17,908 nucleotides of DNA from Bacillota bacterium (GCA_023415655.1 JAEZKD010000309.1:1-17908); one strand, 5' to 3'. Shown: positions 1 to 7,845, counted from the stretch's first letter. The notes: generated from the sequence alone by a model not told the origin. Numbers and translations are program-made.

Positions 1-66
1 TTTTTTAGCACATTGTTCCGTAATCTTGATTACTGGACAGGCATCTGCGTCAACATAAATCGTCAT
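1..66 (-). CDS. YaiI/YqxD family protein (UPF0178, DUF188), N-terminal fragment
   Basis: Only the first 22 codons are inside the window; the gene continues beyond position 1. The visible start reads MTIYVDADACPVIKI, which matches the N-terminal signature of the UPF0178 (DUF188, YaiI/YqxD) family, where a short beta strand leads into a conserved V-D-A-D-x-C-P motif. These are small cytoplasmic proteins thought to have a PIN-like nuclease fold; the acidic residues of the DAD motif would belong to the active centre. No biochemical role is firmly established. A good ribosome binding site (AAGGAGAAG) lies just upstream of the ATG on the minus strand. A large inverted repeat separates the gene from the cell-wall operon behind it, so it is probably transcribed separately. 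Confidence 0.8.
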   Translation of the reverse strand, partial: MTIYVDADACPVIKITEQCAKK

Positions 67-152
67 ATACCCTTCTTCTCCTTTCTCTTAAAATTACTGA
101 TTATACCATCTCTTTTGAAATGGTATGATCTCTCTATCCATACATGCAAATA

Positions 153-220
153 ACGTACACGAAAATACACCAAATCGGAGCTTAGTTAAGCCCTGATTTG
201 TATGTATTCACAGTGTACGT
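153..220. repeat. 68-bp interrupted inverted repeat / long hairpin
   Basis: The outer arms ACGTACAC (153-160) and GTGTACGT (213-220) are exactly complementary. Inside them CAAATC (171-176) pairs with GATTTG (195-200), and the pairing continues through 177-184 against 187-194 with one G-T pair and one mismatch, leaving a 2-nt loop. The segments between the outer and inner arms (161-170 and 201-212) pair only partly. The hairpin follows the GHL10 gene stop at 267 on the minus strand, so it could end that transcript, but no T-tract follows either arm. It may therefore be a dispersed palindromic element rather than a simple terminator. Confidence 0.6.
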
Positions 221-266
221 TTTCAGTCAATGCTCTGAATCGGTTGAGTCCATTGATATAAGTCTA

Positions 267-1739
267 TTACTCATTTAATTTAGTAATTAATTTCTGTACT
301 GCTTTCTTTGTTGCAGAATTGTAGAAATAATCATATCGATAAAATAGGAAGCCATCGACTGAGCCGTTTTCATGACAATAATCAATCATATCTACCAAAA
401 TATTAGTATTCTTCTTAAAGGCAGGCTCTTCATTCGATCCAGCTTTATAAACCGGAATACCAATGTATAAGTCTACACTATTGGTTTTTAATAAAGAACT
501 CCAGTAATCCACCGTTTCATCAAATGGATATGCACTGTGGTCAAAGGACCAATAAATCTGAGGACAGATATAATCGATGTATCCAGAACGAGACATCCAT
601 GTCTTAATATCACAATAATACTGGTCATCACTAAGTAGTTTGTTATAGAAACCACCTGGACTGATGCCAAAGGTAACCTTCGAATCAATTTTCTTAATAT
701 CACTATAGATATTTTTGATTAGCCAGTTGACATTGCGTCTTCTCCAGTTTGCAATGGATAATACACTACTTCCTTTTGCTTTACTTTCTCCTACATAAGC
801 TTCGTATTCTAAATGATCAAATACACTTTCGTATTTACTTCCAAGGTTAGGATAAAAATAATCATCAAAGTGTATTCCATCAACATCATAATTCTTTACG
901 ATTTCTTTAATCCCGTTACGAATGAGCGTACGTACTTCTTTGGAAGCAGGATTAAAATAAAGATTTCCACCATAATTTATGACATTGCGATCATTTGTGG
1001 TAATACTATCTGTTAACCATTGACGAGCAATGTTGTCAGCCGCTAAAGTTGTCACGTCTGTATTACCAGTAGTAATACGATATGGATTTAACCAAGCATG
1101 AAATTGAAGTCCACGAGTATGAGCTGCGTCTACCATAATCTTTAATGGATCAAAGCCTGGATTCTTCCCTTGCGTACCCGAGATATACTTTGACCAAGGG
1201 AAATACTTTGATTCGTACATCGCATCACCAAAAGGACGAACATGAACTACAACTGCATTCATTCCCATCGAAACTACGTTATCGAACATTGTATCAATCT
1301 GCTTTTTAAATTCAACTTCTGTATAACCAGTAGATTTAAACTCAAGATAAGAGATCCAAACAGCTTTAAAATCAATGGAAACCTTTAATTTCGTAGTTGT
1401 AATATTTCCTTTGTTATCAGTAACTTTAAAACTCAACCAACGGCTTTCGGTTACCTTTAGTGTAGGATTCTTTGTAATATCAACTCCAAGCTCATCCCAT
1501 ACCTCATTATCGGTTGAGCTAACACTACCTTTTAGATAAACAATGCTTTTGATCCCATATTCACTGATTGCATTCACAGTAACCGTTGCTACTGAGTTCT
1601 TGACACTATAGGTGGCATTTACAATTGGAGCACTACCTTCAACCACGTACTCATCTGCATAAGCGGTGGAAACAGATCCACCAATCATGCAAATCATTAA
1701 TATTAGAGCTATCAAAGCTTTAAACTTACTTATTTTCAT
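267..1739 (-). CDS. Exported GH10-like (GHL10/DUF187, YngK-type) glycoside hydrolase
   Basis: The 490-residue protein starts with a signal peptide (about residues 1-28, basic start, hydrophobic core, STAYA before the likely cut). A beta-rich Ig-like stretch follows (about 35-122). A GHL10 domain begins at KAVWISYLEF near residue 125 and runs towards the end. Family landmarks visible are the VHVRPFGDAMY segment (165-175), HAWLNPYR (214-221) and the acidic strand VDGIHFDDYF (286-295), whose Asp and His residues lie where the active site is expected. Known members include B. subtilis YngK and E. coli DigH, which cuts peptidoglycan glycan strands already stripped of stem peptides. The gene follows the amidase gene by 12 bp with its own AAGGGGGAGAAGG ribosome binding site, so the two are almost certainly one operon. 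The substrate is inferred, not shown; polysaccharide other than peptidoglycan is possible. Confidence 0.88.
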   Translation of the reverse strand: MKISKFKALIALILMICMIGGSVSTAYADEYVVEGSAPIVNATYSVKNSVATVTVNAISEYGIKSIVYLKGSVSSTDNEVWDELGVDITKNPTLKVTESRWLSFKVTDNKGNITTTKLKVSIDFKAVWISYLEFKSTGYTEVEFKKQIDTMFDNVVSMGMNAVVVHVRPFGDAMYESKYFPWSKYISGTQGKNPGFDPLKIMVDAAHTRGLQFHAWLNPYRITTGNTDVTTLAADNIARQWLTDSITTNDRNVINYGGNLYFNPASKEVRTLIRNGIKEIVKNYDVDGIHFDDYFYPNLGSKYESVFDHLEYEAYVGESKAKGSSVLSIANWRRRNVNWLIKNIYSDIKKIDSKVTFGISPGGFYNKLLSDDQYYCDIKTWMSRSGYIDYICPQIYWSFDHSAYPFDETVDYWSSLLKTNSVDLYIGIPVYKAGSNEEPAFKKNTNILVDMIDYCHENGSVDGFLFYRYDYFYNSATKKAVQKLITKLNE

Positions 1740-1751
1740 GCCTTCTCCCCC

Positions 1752-4361
1752 TTAACGATTCGTTGGATAATCATCAAAGATATCTACTACGGTCTCGTAA
1801 ATTGTCTTTGCTGCATTCTTTTGGAAGCTCGTCGTTATTAGATTTGCTTTATCCCCTGGATTCGTTAAGAAAGCAAGTTCAATTAATACTGCTGGTACTG
1901 TATTATCACGAACTACAACGAAGCCCTTATCAATAATTCCTAAATTCTTCGTACCCAGGTTAGAGGATAACGAATTGACAAGTCTGGAAGCTAAAATCTT
2001 ACTCGTTAAGCCACTTTTTGTTTTTGCTTTGTTTGTACTGCTGTAGTATACACTCGTACCTCTTGCTGCTGTATTGGATGCTGCATTGCAGTGAAGACTG
2101 ATAAATAAGTCTGCCTCTACTTCCGATGCAAAATTTGCACGATCCTTTAATGCAATTAAAGTATCATCTACTCTAGTGTAATACACTTTAATTCCTGAGT
2201 TTGCAAAATAATCTTTTGCATAAACATTTAACACATTAAAGTTAATTACCTTTTCTCTTGTGCTACCATTAACAGCACCTGGATCCTTCCCACCGTGGCC
2301 TGCATCTAAGATTACGATTTTATCATAGATTTTACTTGGTGCATCTACTGTTAACGTCAATATTCCATCTTCAATTGTGTATTGATACCCTTGAATCTTA
2401 TTGGTGGTTACAGTAATTACTGTCTTTTGGTTGGCATAAGAAACCTTTACATTCGCTACATTACTATAAGAGTTAATAATTGGATTCGTAGTATAAAAAG
2501 CACGATGATCTCCTGGAAGCGTAAGTATAATTTGTTTATTGTAATATCGGTCTTCATCCTTGATATCTTTCGCTTCTATCCCCTCTGGAAGATAAATTTG
2601 AATTGGAGTATCATTGATGACTGGAATTTTTTCTTCCTTATCAATAAACAACGTAAGTGTCGTTCCATCTTCATGCAAGCCATATGTTGATTCACTGGTT
2701 GGTTTTTCAATGATTAATATCGAAGAATTAATCGAAGGCGATTCAAACATGACATTATCAATCGAATCTTCATCTAAAAGATCAGCTGTATATATCTTTT
2801 CACCAACACCATTTCTCGTGTTATCAAACTGAAGATAAAGGTTGTTTGCGTCTTCTGTTATTTTTGGATGTAAATTAGAAAGTGCATCAAAGGATACATA
2901 TTGATATCCTTCTTGACTAATTCCAGCGAACACCTTCGTAATATAATTTGGGAAGAATTCTACAGATAGTGAAAGACTGTCTGCACTTGGAGTTAAGGAA
3001 AAATTAGCACTTTCATCTCTTAACGTAACAATAACATTCGTTTCTAAGTTCTCATAATCATATTCCACGGAGACACGTTCAATAATTTCATAATTACTAG
3101 TAAAGCTTTGAGCTGTTGCAAACGTGTTCTTTAATGCAATGATCACCTGATTTCCTTCATGAGTTGCAGAAACGGAATCTAATTTCCCACTAAACTGCAA
3201 GTTTAAGGTTTCGGTAGAATTATTATAAACTTCAGTAAGAGTCATTAGATTACTATTGGAACCTTCATTTAAGACTAGGTTCTTATTCGAATTTAAAGCT
3301 GCTTTTGCTTTCTCTACTTCCGTTACTAGAGATTCTTCTAAGGTCCAATTAAAGTACTCAATCTCCTCAAACATTCCACTAGAGCTTCCAGAAGAAATTA
3401 TGAGATTTGGTCTTACCCCTACTAAAGAGGAAGTGGAAATCTCTGAGGTTTTCGTATTGGTATTCCATGCATAATCATAACCAAGAGCTTTTGATACAAA
3501 CATGGCTGGTACCATAACCGTTTCAACACCGGTTTCCAGATTCTTTACTAGCTGTGGTGCAGTACCACAATCAGCACGTTGACCATTAATCTCCACAATA
3601 CTACTACCAAGCTCCATCTTCAAGGTGATATCTCCTTGAGTAAAGATTAACTTGCCGGAACCTGGATAATAGCGATACTTTACACCTAAGTTATTACTAA
3701 ATACTCGATATGCCTGTATCATTGCAGTATTACCAAAGATAAGAGTTGGCATATTCTTAACATTAATGTCTTTACCATCAAAGCTTACTTTACCATGTAC
3801 GCCAGAATAAGTCGTTGCCTTATTATCATAGGAAAGCTTTAAGCTCTTATTAATCGTAACCGTAGAAGTTGAACTATTCCATTCATAATAATAGCCAAAC
3901 GTTTCTGCAATAAAGCGTGTTGGCACTAAAATAGCAACCTTTTTGGAGTCATTATATTTCGCTGAAATCGGTGCTGCACTCATTGTCACTTTCTTACCAT
4001 TCACAAGTGCTGTCTTACTTCCTAACGTTAAGACGACCGTCGTTCCTCCTTGCTTAAAGGTTACTGTCTTATTTGCTTTGTCATATTTAGTTTTAATTCC
4101 TAATTTCTTATTGAAAATCGTAATATACGGTGCTAAAGCAACGTTATTACTAGTCAAGATACCAGGTGTTCCTGTCAAATCAATCGTTGATCCATTGTAT
4201 TTATATGTTATTTTCGTATCGGAAACAGACAATGTACTTTTTGTCGTATAGTTGTATAATCGTTGTGCAGCATAGACATCCATACTTGGATTACTGCTAA
4301 TTAGCAAGCTCGAAATCAGTAATACACAAATACGCTTGCAATTTTTACTTCTTTTTCTCAT
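1752..4361 (-). CDS. Exported N-acetylmuramoyl-L-alanine amidase (Amidase_3) with stalk domains
   Basis: This 869-residue exported enzyme should cut the bond between MurNAc and L-Ala of the stem peptide. A basic signal peptide (about 1-32) is followed by two copper-amine-oxidase-N-like stalk domains (about 60-170 and 195-308, each ending in a Y-x-x-W-N strand). A long beta-rich middle (about 380-670) looks AMIN-like but diverged. The Amidase_3 domain spans about 681-869. Its zinc ligands are H689 in DAGHGG, E703 and H757 in SLHCN; E828 in LIELAFLTN is the catalytic acid. All are present, so the enzyme should be active. The ribosome binding site is GGTAGGAG. It is the first gene of a two-gene operon with the GHL10 hydrolase. 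The middle region has no close family I recognise and may set wall binding. Confidence 0.92.
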   Translation of the reverse strand: MRKRSKNCKRICVLLISSLLISSNPSMDVYAAQRLYNYTTKSTLSVSDTKITYKYNGSTIDLTGTPGILTSNNVALAPYITIFNKKLGIKTKYDKANKTVTFKQGGTTVVLTLGSKTALVNGKKVTMSAAPISAKYNDSKKVAILVPTRFIAETFGYYYEWNSSTSTVTINKSLKLSYDNKATTYSGVHGKVSFDGKDINVKNMPTLIFGNTAMIQAYRVFSNNLGVKYRYYPGSGKLIFTQGDITLKMELGSSIVEINGQRADCGTAPQLVKNLETGVETVMVPAMFVSKALGYDYAWNTNTKTSEISTSSLVGVRPNLIISSGSSSGMFEEIEYFNWTLEESLVTEVEKAKAALNSNKNLVLNEGSNSNLMTLTEVYNNSTETLNLQFSGKLDSVSATHEGNQVIIALKNTFATAQSFTSNYEIIERVSVEYDYENLETNVIVTLRDESANFSLTPSADSLSLSVEFFPNYITKVFAGISQEGYQYVSFDALSNLHPKITEDANNLYLQFDNTRNGVGEKIYTADLLDEDSIDNVMFESPSINSSILIIEKPTSESTYGLHEDGTTLTLFIDKEEKIPVINDTPIQIYLPEGIEAKDIKDEDRYYNKQIILTLPGDHRAFYTTNPIINSYSNVANVKVSYANQKTVITVTTNKIQGYQYTIEDGILTLTVDAPSKIYDKIVILDAGHGGKDPGAVNGSTREKVINFNVLNVYAKDYFANSGIKVYYTRVDDTLIALKDRANFASEVEADLFISLHCNAASNTAARGTSVYYSSTNKAKTKSGLTSKILASRLVNSLSSNLGTKNLGIIDKGFVVVRDNTVPAVLIELAFLTNPGDKANLITTSFQKNAAKTIYETVVDIFDDYPTNR

Positions 4362-4422
4362 GTAAATCTCCTACCTTCGACTTTTTACCTTTTGTTTACA
4401 TCACTAGGATAAATTACAAACG

Positions 4423-4466
4423 TGTTATAAATGTGTCATAATTCGTTATTTTCTTTGTCACAATTC
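4423..4466 (+). promoter_or_regulatory. WalR-like half-site pair and 22-bp spaced direct repeat upstream of the amidase
   Basis: TGTTAT-AAATG-TGTCAT (4423-4439) fits the WalR/YycF box TGTWAH-N5-TGTWAH with one mismatch. A second copy of the TGTCAYAATTC sequence (4434-4444) occurs at 4456-4466, exactly 22 bp away, two helical turns. WalR is known to control wall hydrolases in Bacillus and Staphylococcus, which would suit the amidase that starts at 4361. The motif reads on the strand opposite to the amidase, and in AT-rich DNA such a match can arise by chance. Confidence 0.3.
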
Positions 4467-4498
4467 TGGTTTTTCATGGAAAAGAAGTACACTCTCGG

Positions 4499-4528
4499 TT
4501 GTTCTTGAGTAGGGAGATATGGTATAAT
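4499..4528 (+). promoter_or_regulatory. Extended -10 promoter of the TtcA-like gene
   Basis: TGGTATAAT at 4520-4528 is a perfect -10 hexamer with the TGN extension. A weak -35 (TTGTTC, 4499-4504) sits 18 bp upstream. The expected transcript start near 4535 lies inside the longer reading frame that opens at 4499. This is the main reason to place the protein start at the downstream GTG. Confidence 0.65.
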
Positions 4529-4567
4529 AAGGAATCATTCATAAGAAAAGATAGAAAGGGTATTATC

Positions 4568-5287
4568 GTGAAATTACAACAATTATACAGCTTAACAAGA
4601 AAAGCAATCGATGACTATCAGATGATTCAAGAAGGTGATAAAATTGCGATTGGTATCTCTGGAGGAAAAGACAGCTTAACCCTGCTTTATGCACTCGCTG
4701 GATTACGCCGCTTTTATCCAAAGAAATTTGAATTAGAAGCCATCACCGTAAGTCTCGGCTTTGATGGCTTTGATACAACTAAAGTTGAAGCTTTATGCAA
4801 AGAACTGGACGTGAATTATACCGTTATTACCACAGACATCGCAAATATCATCTTTCATGCACGAAAGGAAAGCAATCCTTGCTCTTTGTGTGCAAAGATG
4901 AGAAAAGGTGCTTTCAATGAGAAGGCAAAGGAACTTGGATGTAACAAGTCCGCATATGCGCATCACAAAGACGATGTGATTGAAACATCCTTGATGTCCC
5001 TCTTATTTGAAGGACGTTATTACACCTTTTCCCCTGTTACATACTTGGATCGAATGAATATCACCTTGATTCGTCCCTTAATCTATGTCGATGAAGCTGA
5101 TGTAATTGGCTTTAAGAATACAATGAACCTACCGATTCTTAAAAACCCATGTCCAATCGATGGCTATACTAAGAGAGAATATGCAAAAAGCCTTGTGAAG
5201 CGTCTCAACTACGAGCATCCAGGTGCCCGTGTTCGACTCTTCCATGCTGTGACTGAAGGATTGTTACCAGATTGGAAAAAAGCATGA
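4568..5287 (+). CDS. TtcA-family tRNA thiolation enzyme (PP-loop ATPase)
   Basis: This cytoplasmic enzyme is probably a tRNA 2-thiocytidine(32) synthetase or close relative. It would adenylate the tRNA base through a PP-loop and replace oxygen with sulfur using a [4Fe-4S] cluster. The P-loop is SGGKDS (31-36). Cluster candidates are C105 and C108 in NPCSLC and C195 in NPCPIDG. The AHHKDD segment (131-136) is the usual TtcA/TtuA motif. At 239 residues it is near the family's size, though shorter than E. coli TtcA. I chose the GTG at 4568 because a perfect extended -10 lies at 4520-4528, AGAAAGGG precedes the GTG, and family similarity begins right there; an upstream TTG (4499) would add 23 unlikely residues. 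It stands alone between a divergent amidase operon and a convergent reductase. Other TtcA-like subfamilies modify different tRNA positions, so the exact base is uncertain. Confidence 0.85.
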   Translation: MKLQQLYSLTRKAIDDYQMIQEGDKIAIGISGGKDSLTLLYALAGLRRFYPKKFELEAITVSLGFDGFDTTKVEALCKELDVNYTVITTDIANIIFHARKESNPCSLCAKMRKGAFNEKAKELGCNKSAYAHHKDDVIETSLMSLLFEGRYYTFSPVTYLDRMNITLIRPLIYVDEADVIGFKNTMNLPILKNPCPIDGYTKREYAKSLVKRLNYEHPGARVRLFHAVTEGLLPDWKKA

Positions 5288-5306
5288 TAAAGTGCTAATG
5301 CATTCA

Positions 5307-6431
5307 CTACCAATGCAATGCATCTAATTCTTGCTGCAATGTGTTTAAGTCCTTACGAATCTCTATCTTTTGTGGACAGACAGTTTCACATTGCCCACAG
5401 CCAATACACTGTTTTGCCTTTTCCGAATCATCCATTGCATTGGTCCAAGCCCAGATTGTTTCTCCTTTGTTCTCATAGATACCATAATCATTCCAGATTG
5501 CAAAGTTTTTTGGAATATTCACCCCTGCTGGACATGGCATACAATAATTACAGCCAGTACAACCATTATTAATTCGCTCTCTCATACGTTTTGTAACCGT
5601 CAATACTGCATTTTCTTCGGTAACGTTTAATGGTTGAAAGGTATCAAATGTGGCAAGATTATCAGTAACTTGTTCGATCGTCGTCATCCCGCTTAAGATT
5701 ACTTTTACATTCGAATGACTTCCAACCCAACGAAGTGCCCAAGAAGCGTTCGATTTCTCTGGATTCACTTCAGTGAAGCAATGAGATATCTCTTCTGAAA
5801 GATTAGCTAAGGACCCACCTCTAATTGGCTCCATAACAATCAATGGAATTCCAAGACGCTCCGCCAACGCATATCCTTTATCCCCTGCTTGTTCCTCGGT
5901 ATCCATATAATTGTATTGAATCTGGCAAAAATCCCATTTCTTTGCTGTAATAATCTGTTCAAAAACTTCATAATCATCATGGAAAGAAAAACCAAGGTGC
6001 TTGATTTTCCCTTGTTCTTTTAGCGATGCAAAATAATCATAAACCCCATATGACTCCATTGTAATCCAACGATCTTTGTTCAGTGCGTGAATCAAATAAA
6101 AATCAACATAATCCTTCTGAAGACGATTTAACTGAAGCTCAAACATTGCTTTAGCATCCTCAAGTGAATGGATTTCCCATACTGGTAACTTGGTAGCTAG
6201 TAAATAACTCTCCCTTGGATATTTTGATAGGTATTTTCCGATAAATGGTTCACTTTGTTTGTTATGGTATGGATATGCCGTATCGTAATATGTAACTCCT
6301 GCATTATATGCAAGATCAAGCATCTTCTCGGCTTCAACCTCATTAATCGTTCCATCTTCATTGCATGGAAACCTCATGCATCCAAAGCCTAATAATGAAC
6401 TTTTGACTGAATCAATGATCCTGTATTCCAT
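5307..6431 (-). CDS. Aldo/keto reductase with C-terminal 2x[4Fe-4S] ferredoxin domain
   Basis: The 374-residue protein begins with an aldo/keto reductase barrel (about 1-280) and ends in a ferredoxin-like segment. The catalytic tetrad is visible as D50, Y55, K81 and H115 (in the YDTAYPYH, ATKLP and YLIHAL segments). Two clusters of cysteines follow: C291, C294, C297, C300 and C342, C345, C348, C352, the arrangement of a two-cluster ferredoxin. Such fused reductases are common in anaerobic Firmicutes and probably pass electrons between NAD(P)H or ferredoxin and a carbonyl substrate; the substrate is unknown. I chose the ATG at 6431 because AGGAGG stands 6 nt before it and homology starts there. 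An upstream in-frame ATG at 6512 would add 27 unlike residues without a comparable ribosome binding site. The gene converges on the TtcA-like gene with a 19-bp gap. Confidence 0.9.
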   Translation of the reverse strand: MEYRIIDSVKSSLLGFGCMRFPCNEDGTINEVEAEKMLDLAYNAGVTYYDTAYPYHNKQSEPFIGKYLSKYPRESYLLATKLPVWEIHSLEDAKAMFELQLNRLQKDYVDFYLIHALNKDRWITMESYGVYDYFASLKEQGKIKHLGFSFHDDYEVFEQIITAKKWDFCQIQYNYMDTEEQAGDKGYALAERLGIPLIVMEPIRGGSLANLSEEISHCFTEVNPEKSNASWALRWVGSHSNVKVILSGMTTIEQVTDNLATFDTFQPLNVTEENAVLTVTKRMRERINNGCTGCNYCMPCPAGVNIPKNFAIWNDYGIYENKGETIWAWTNAMDDSEKAKQCIGCGQCETVCPQKIEIRKDLNTLQQELDALHW

Positions 6432-6584
6432 AGAATACCTCCTACTCCTTGTTATAAGGTGATTATTGAATAAGATATGATTTCTTTCTATCAGTTTACC
6501 ACATTTTATCAATAAATAATAGTATTGATTACTTTCTTCGCAGATGAGCTACCAATCTTTTATTCAATTTTTATAGAAATTACA

Positions 6585-6616
6585 ATAAAAAAAAGACAGT
6601 TTTCCGACATGTCTTG
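6585..6616 (-). terminator. Terminator after the small membrane-anchored protein gene
   Basis: On the minus strand AAGACA (6615-6610) pairs with TGTCTT (6598-6593), and a run of nine T residues follows directly. The stem is short and AT-rich, but the T-tract is long. It lies about 95 bp after the stop at 6709 and before the reductase promoter region. The rest of 6432-6708 shows no gene. Confidence 0.55.
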
Positions 6617-6708
6617 GTCGTATAAATTGAGTGCTACAAACTTTAGTAAGTTTCCTCTGTAAATGCTTTGTTCAAACAAGATAAATTTCATGATGATTCA
6701 TGTTATTG

Positions 6709-7197
6709 CTATTGGTTCATTTGTGATTTCTTTTGATCACTTTCCATTAACATCATAACGGAACGAAAATAACCATTCTCATAGGTCGGATCAAAGATAT
6801 CCTCAATATAATTAATAGAAATATAATCCTTGATTGTAGCGCTGACTTCACTCATAAATGTTACATCATCTATGTATTCTGTTGATATCTTTTCCTTAAG
6901 TGCCTGAAAAGATTCGTTCCATGCTACCATATCTATATTCTCAAATAGTTCTTTTTCTACCTTCGGATATTCCGTAGAAAAATACTCTAGTTCATACAAC
7001 CAAAAATCGCGATATGGATTCAACCCTTCCTCTTTAGCTGTTGATTTATCAACCTCAATCCGAAGTTTTTCGACTGTTTTCTCATTCTGATCGTTCGATA
7101 ATTTGCTGTCAATATCCTTATTCACATACATTGTAATCTCCGTTGTGATTAACAATAAAACCACAAGAAAAATTAGTTTCCCATACTTCTTAAACAT
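6709..7197 (-). CDS. Unrecognised membrane-anchored protein
   Basis: I do not recognise this family. The 162-residue product has a basic start (MFKKYGK), one hydrophobic segment at about residues 7-24, and then a charged, Glu/Asp-rich and probably helical tail of about 135 residues with no cysteine. It is most simply a membrane-anchored or uncleaved-signal protein with its tail outside the cell. I chose the ATG at 7197 because AGAGGAG lies 9 nt upstream and the hydrophobic segment then sits at the N-terminus. The in-frame ATG at 7251 has no ribosome binding site and nearly coincides with the likely transcript start. The gene lies downstream of the yneA-like gene on the same strand, but a 256-bp gap with a tandem repeat and its own -10 box suggests separate transcription. 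Confidence 0.6.
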   Translation of the reverse strand: MFKKYGKLIFLVVLLLITTEITMYVNKDIDSKLSNDQNEKTVEKLRIEVDKSTAKEEGLNPYRDFWLYELEYFSTEYPKVEKELFENIDMVAWNESFQALKEKISTEYIDDVTFMSEVSATIKDYISINYIEDIFDPTYENGYFRSVMMLMESDQKKSQMNQ

Positions 7198-7266
7198 TCC
7201 ATAGTCTCCTCTTTGTTCTCTTTCGTCTATTCGTCCATACGTTGAACTCATCTGACTTTATCTGCT

Positions 7267-7295
7267 ATTATACCTTATGCTTACTTAGATTCCTA
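7267..7295 (-). promoter_or_regulatory. Candidate promoter of the small membrane-anchored protein gene
   Basis: The minus strand has a perfect TATAAT at 7272-7267. The -35 position 17 bp upstream (TAGGAA, 7295-7290) is poor, so an activator or another contact may be needed. The leader to the ATG at 7197 would be about 60 nt. Confidence 0.4.
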
Positions 7296-7340
7296 TAAAT
7301 TTTTTATAAATTCTAGAAAAATTGTAAGTACTTACTGTTG

Positions 7341-7424
7341 AAGAGGTCTTGATTAAGAGGTTTGTATAAAGAGGTTTGTATAAAGAAATCTCTATTAAGA
7401 TGTTTCTTGTAAGAGGTTTCTATT
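7341..7424. repeat. Six-unit degenerate 14-bp tandem repeat (AAGAGGTTTGTAT-like)
   Basis: Six head-to-tail units of 13-15 bp start at 7341, 7355, 7368, 7382, 7397 and 7411. Units two and three share AAGAGGTTTGTAT exactly; the last is AAGAGGTTTCTATT; the others keep the AAGA-x-x-T-T-T core with substitutions. The block lies between the stop of the yneA-like gene (7454) and the promoter of the next gene. There are no unique spacers, so it is not a CRISPR array. Confidence 0.75.
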
Positions 7425-7453
7425 GTACAGAACTTACCGTTACCGGTATAACA

Positions 7454-7795
7454 CTACAGTTGCTTGTAATAAGGAATAATCAAATAACACCCTGCTGTAA
7501 TCTTATCATCGTATAAGGAATTGCATTGTTTTACAAGTGAAATATATTCCTGAATGCTTTCTTTGCTTTCACAATAATAATCCTCTGCAATTGACCATAA
7601 ACTATCTCCCCACTGAATCTCTATTGTTTTATAACTTCTTACCATCTCTTCTGGATTCGCATAAGCTATCTTAGAAGGTAAAAAAGTAATGATATAAATT
7701 GCTACTGCCATCAAAAGTAAAAGTCCAATGATCTTAAAATTCTTATGTAATTGAATCAGATGCTTTATTCTTCTTACTGCTAACTTTCCGCTCAT
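7454..7795 (-). CDS. YneA-like LysM membrane protein, probable SOS cell-division inhibitor
   Basis: The 113-residue product has a short basic N-terminus, one membrane segment (about residues 21-39) and a C-terminal LysM domain (about 56-108; IEIQWGDSLWSIA starts it and YLIIPY ends it). This layout and its position divergent from lexA match B. subtilis YneA, the SOS-induced protein that delays septation, known from that species. Sequence similarity outside the LysM domain is not obvious to me, so the functional call rests on layout and context. Its promoter has consensus -35 and -10 hexamers with a perfect LexA box between them, so DNA damage should induce it strongly. The ribosome binding site is GGAGG, 6 nt before the ATG. 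The odd, strongly basic leader (residues 1-20) resembles YneA's short cytoplasmic end. Confidence 0.8.
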   Translation of the reverse strand: MSGKLAVRRIKHLIQLHKNFKIIGLLLLMAVAIYIITFLPSKIAYANPEEMVRSYKTIEIQWGDSLWSIAEDYYCESKESIQEYISLVKQCNSLYDDKITAGCYLIIPYYKQL

Positions 7796-7817
7796 AATAA
7801 TCCTCCGTTTCTTATAC

Positions 7818-7831
7818 AGAACATTAGTTTC
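7818..7831. promoter_or_regulatory. LexA box a (AGAACATTAGTTTC)
   Basis: This site matches the core GAAC-N4-GTTY with imperfect flanks. It lies in the expected 5' leader of the yneA-like transcript, about 23 bp upstream of its ATG, and abuts box b. Confidence 0.6.
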
Positions 7832-7845
7832 CGAACATATGTTTT
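7832..7845. promoter_or_regulatory. LexA box b (CGAACATATGTTTT)
   Basis: The left half is perfect and the right half has one change from GTTCG. It is directly adjacent to box a and lies at the expected transcript start of the yneA-like gene, just downstream of its -10 (7855-7850). Confidence 0.75.

Noticed and set aside
2382..2832. Plus-strand reading frames across the amidase gene
   Set aside because: They lie opposite a gene with clear catalytic motifs, have no ribosome binding sites and no recognisable features.
4499..4567. Longer N-terminus for the TtcA-like protein from a TTG
   Set aside because: A perfect extended -10 lies inside this stretch and family similarity begins at the downstream GTG.
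7341..7424. Repeats that might be a CRISPR array
   Set aside because: Units are only about 14 bp, degenerate and directly joined with no unique spacers, and no cas genes are nearby.
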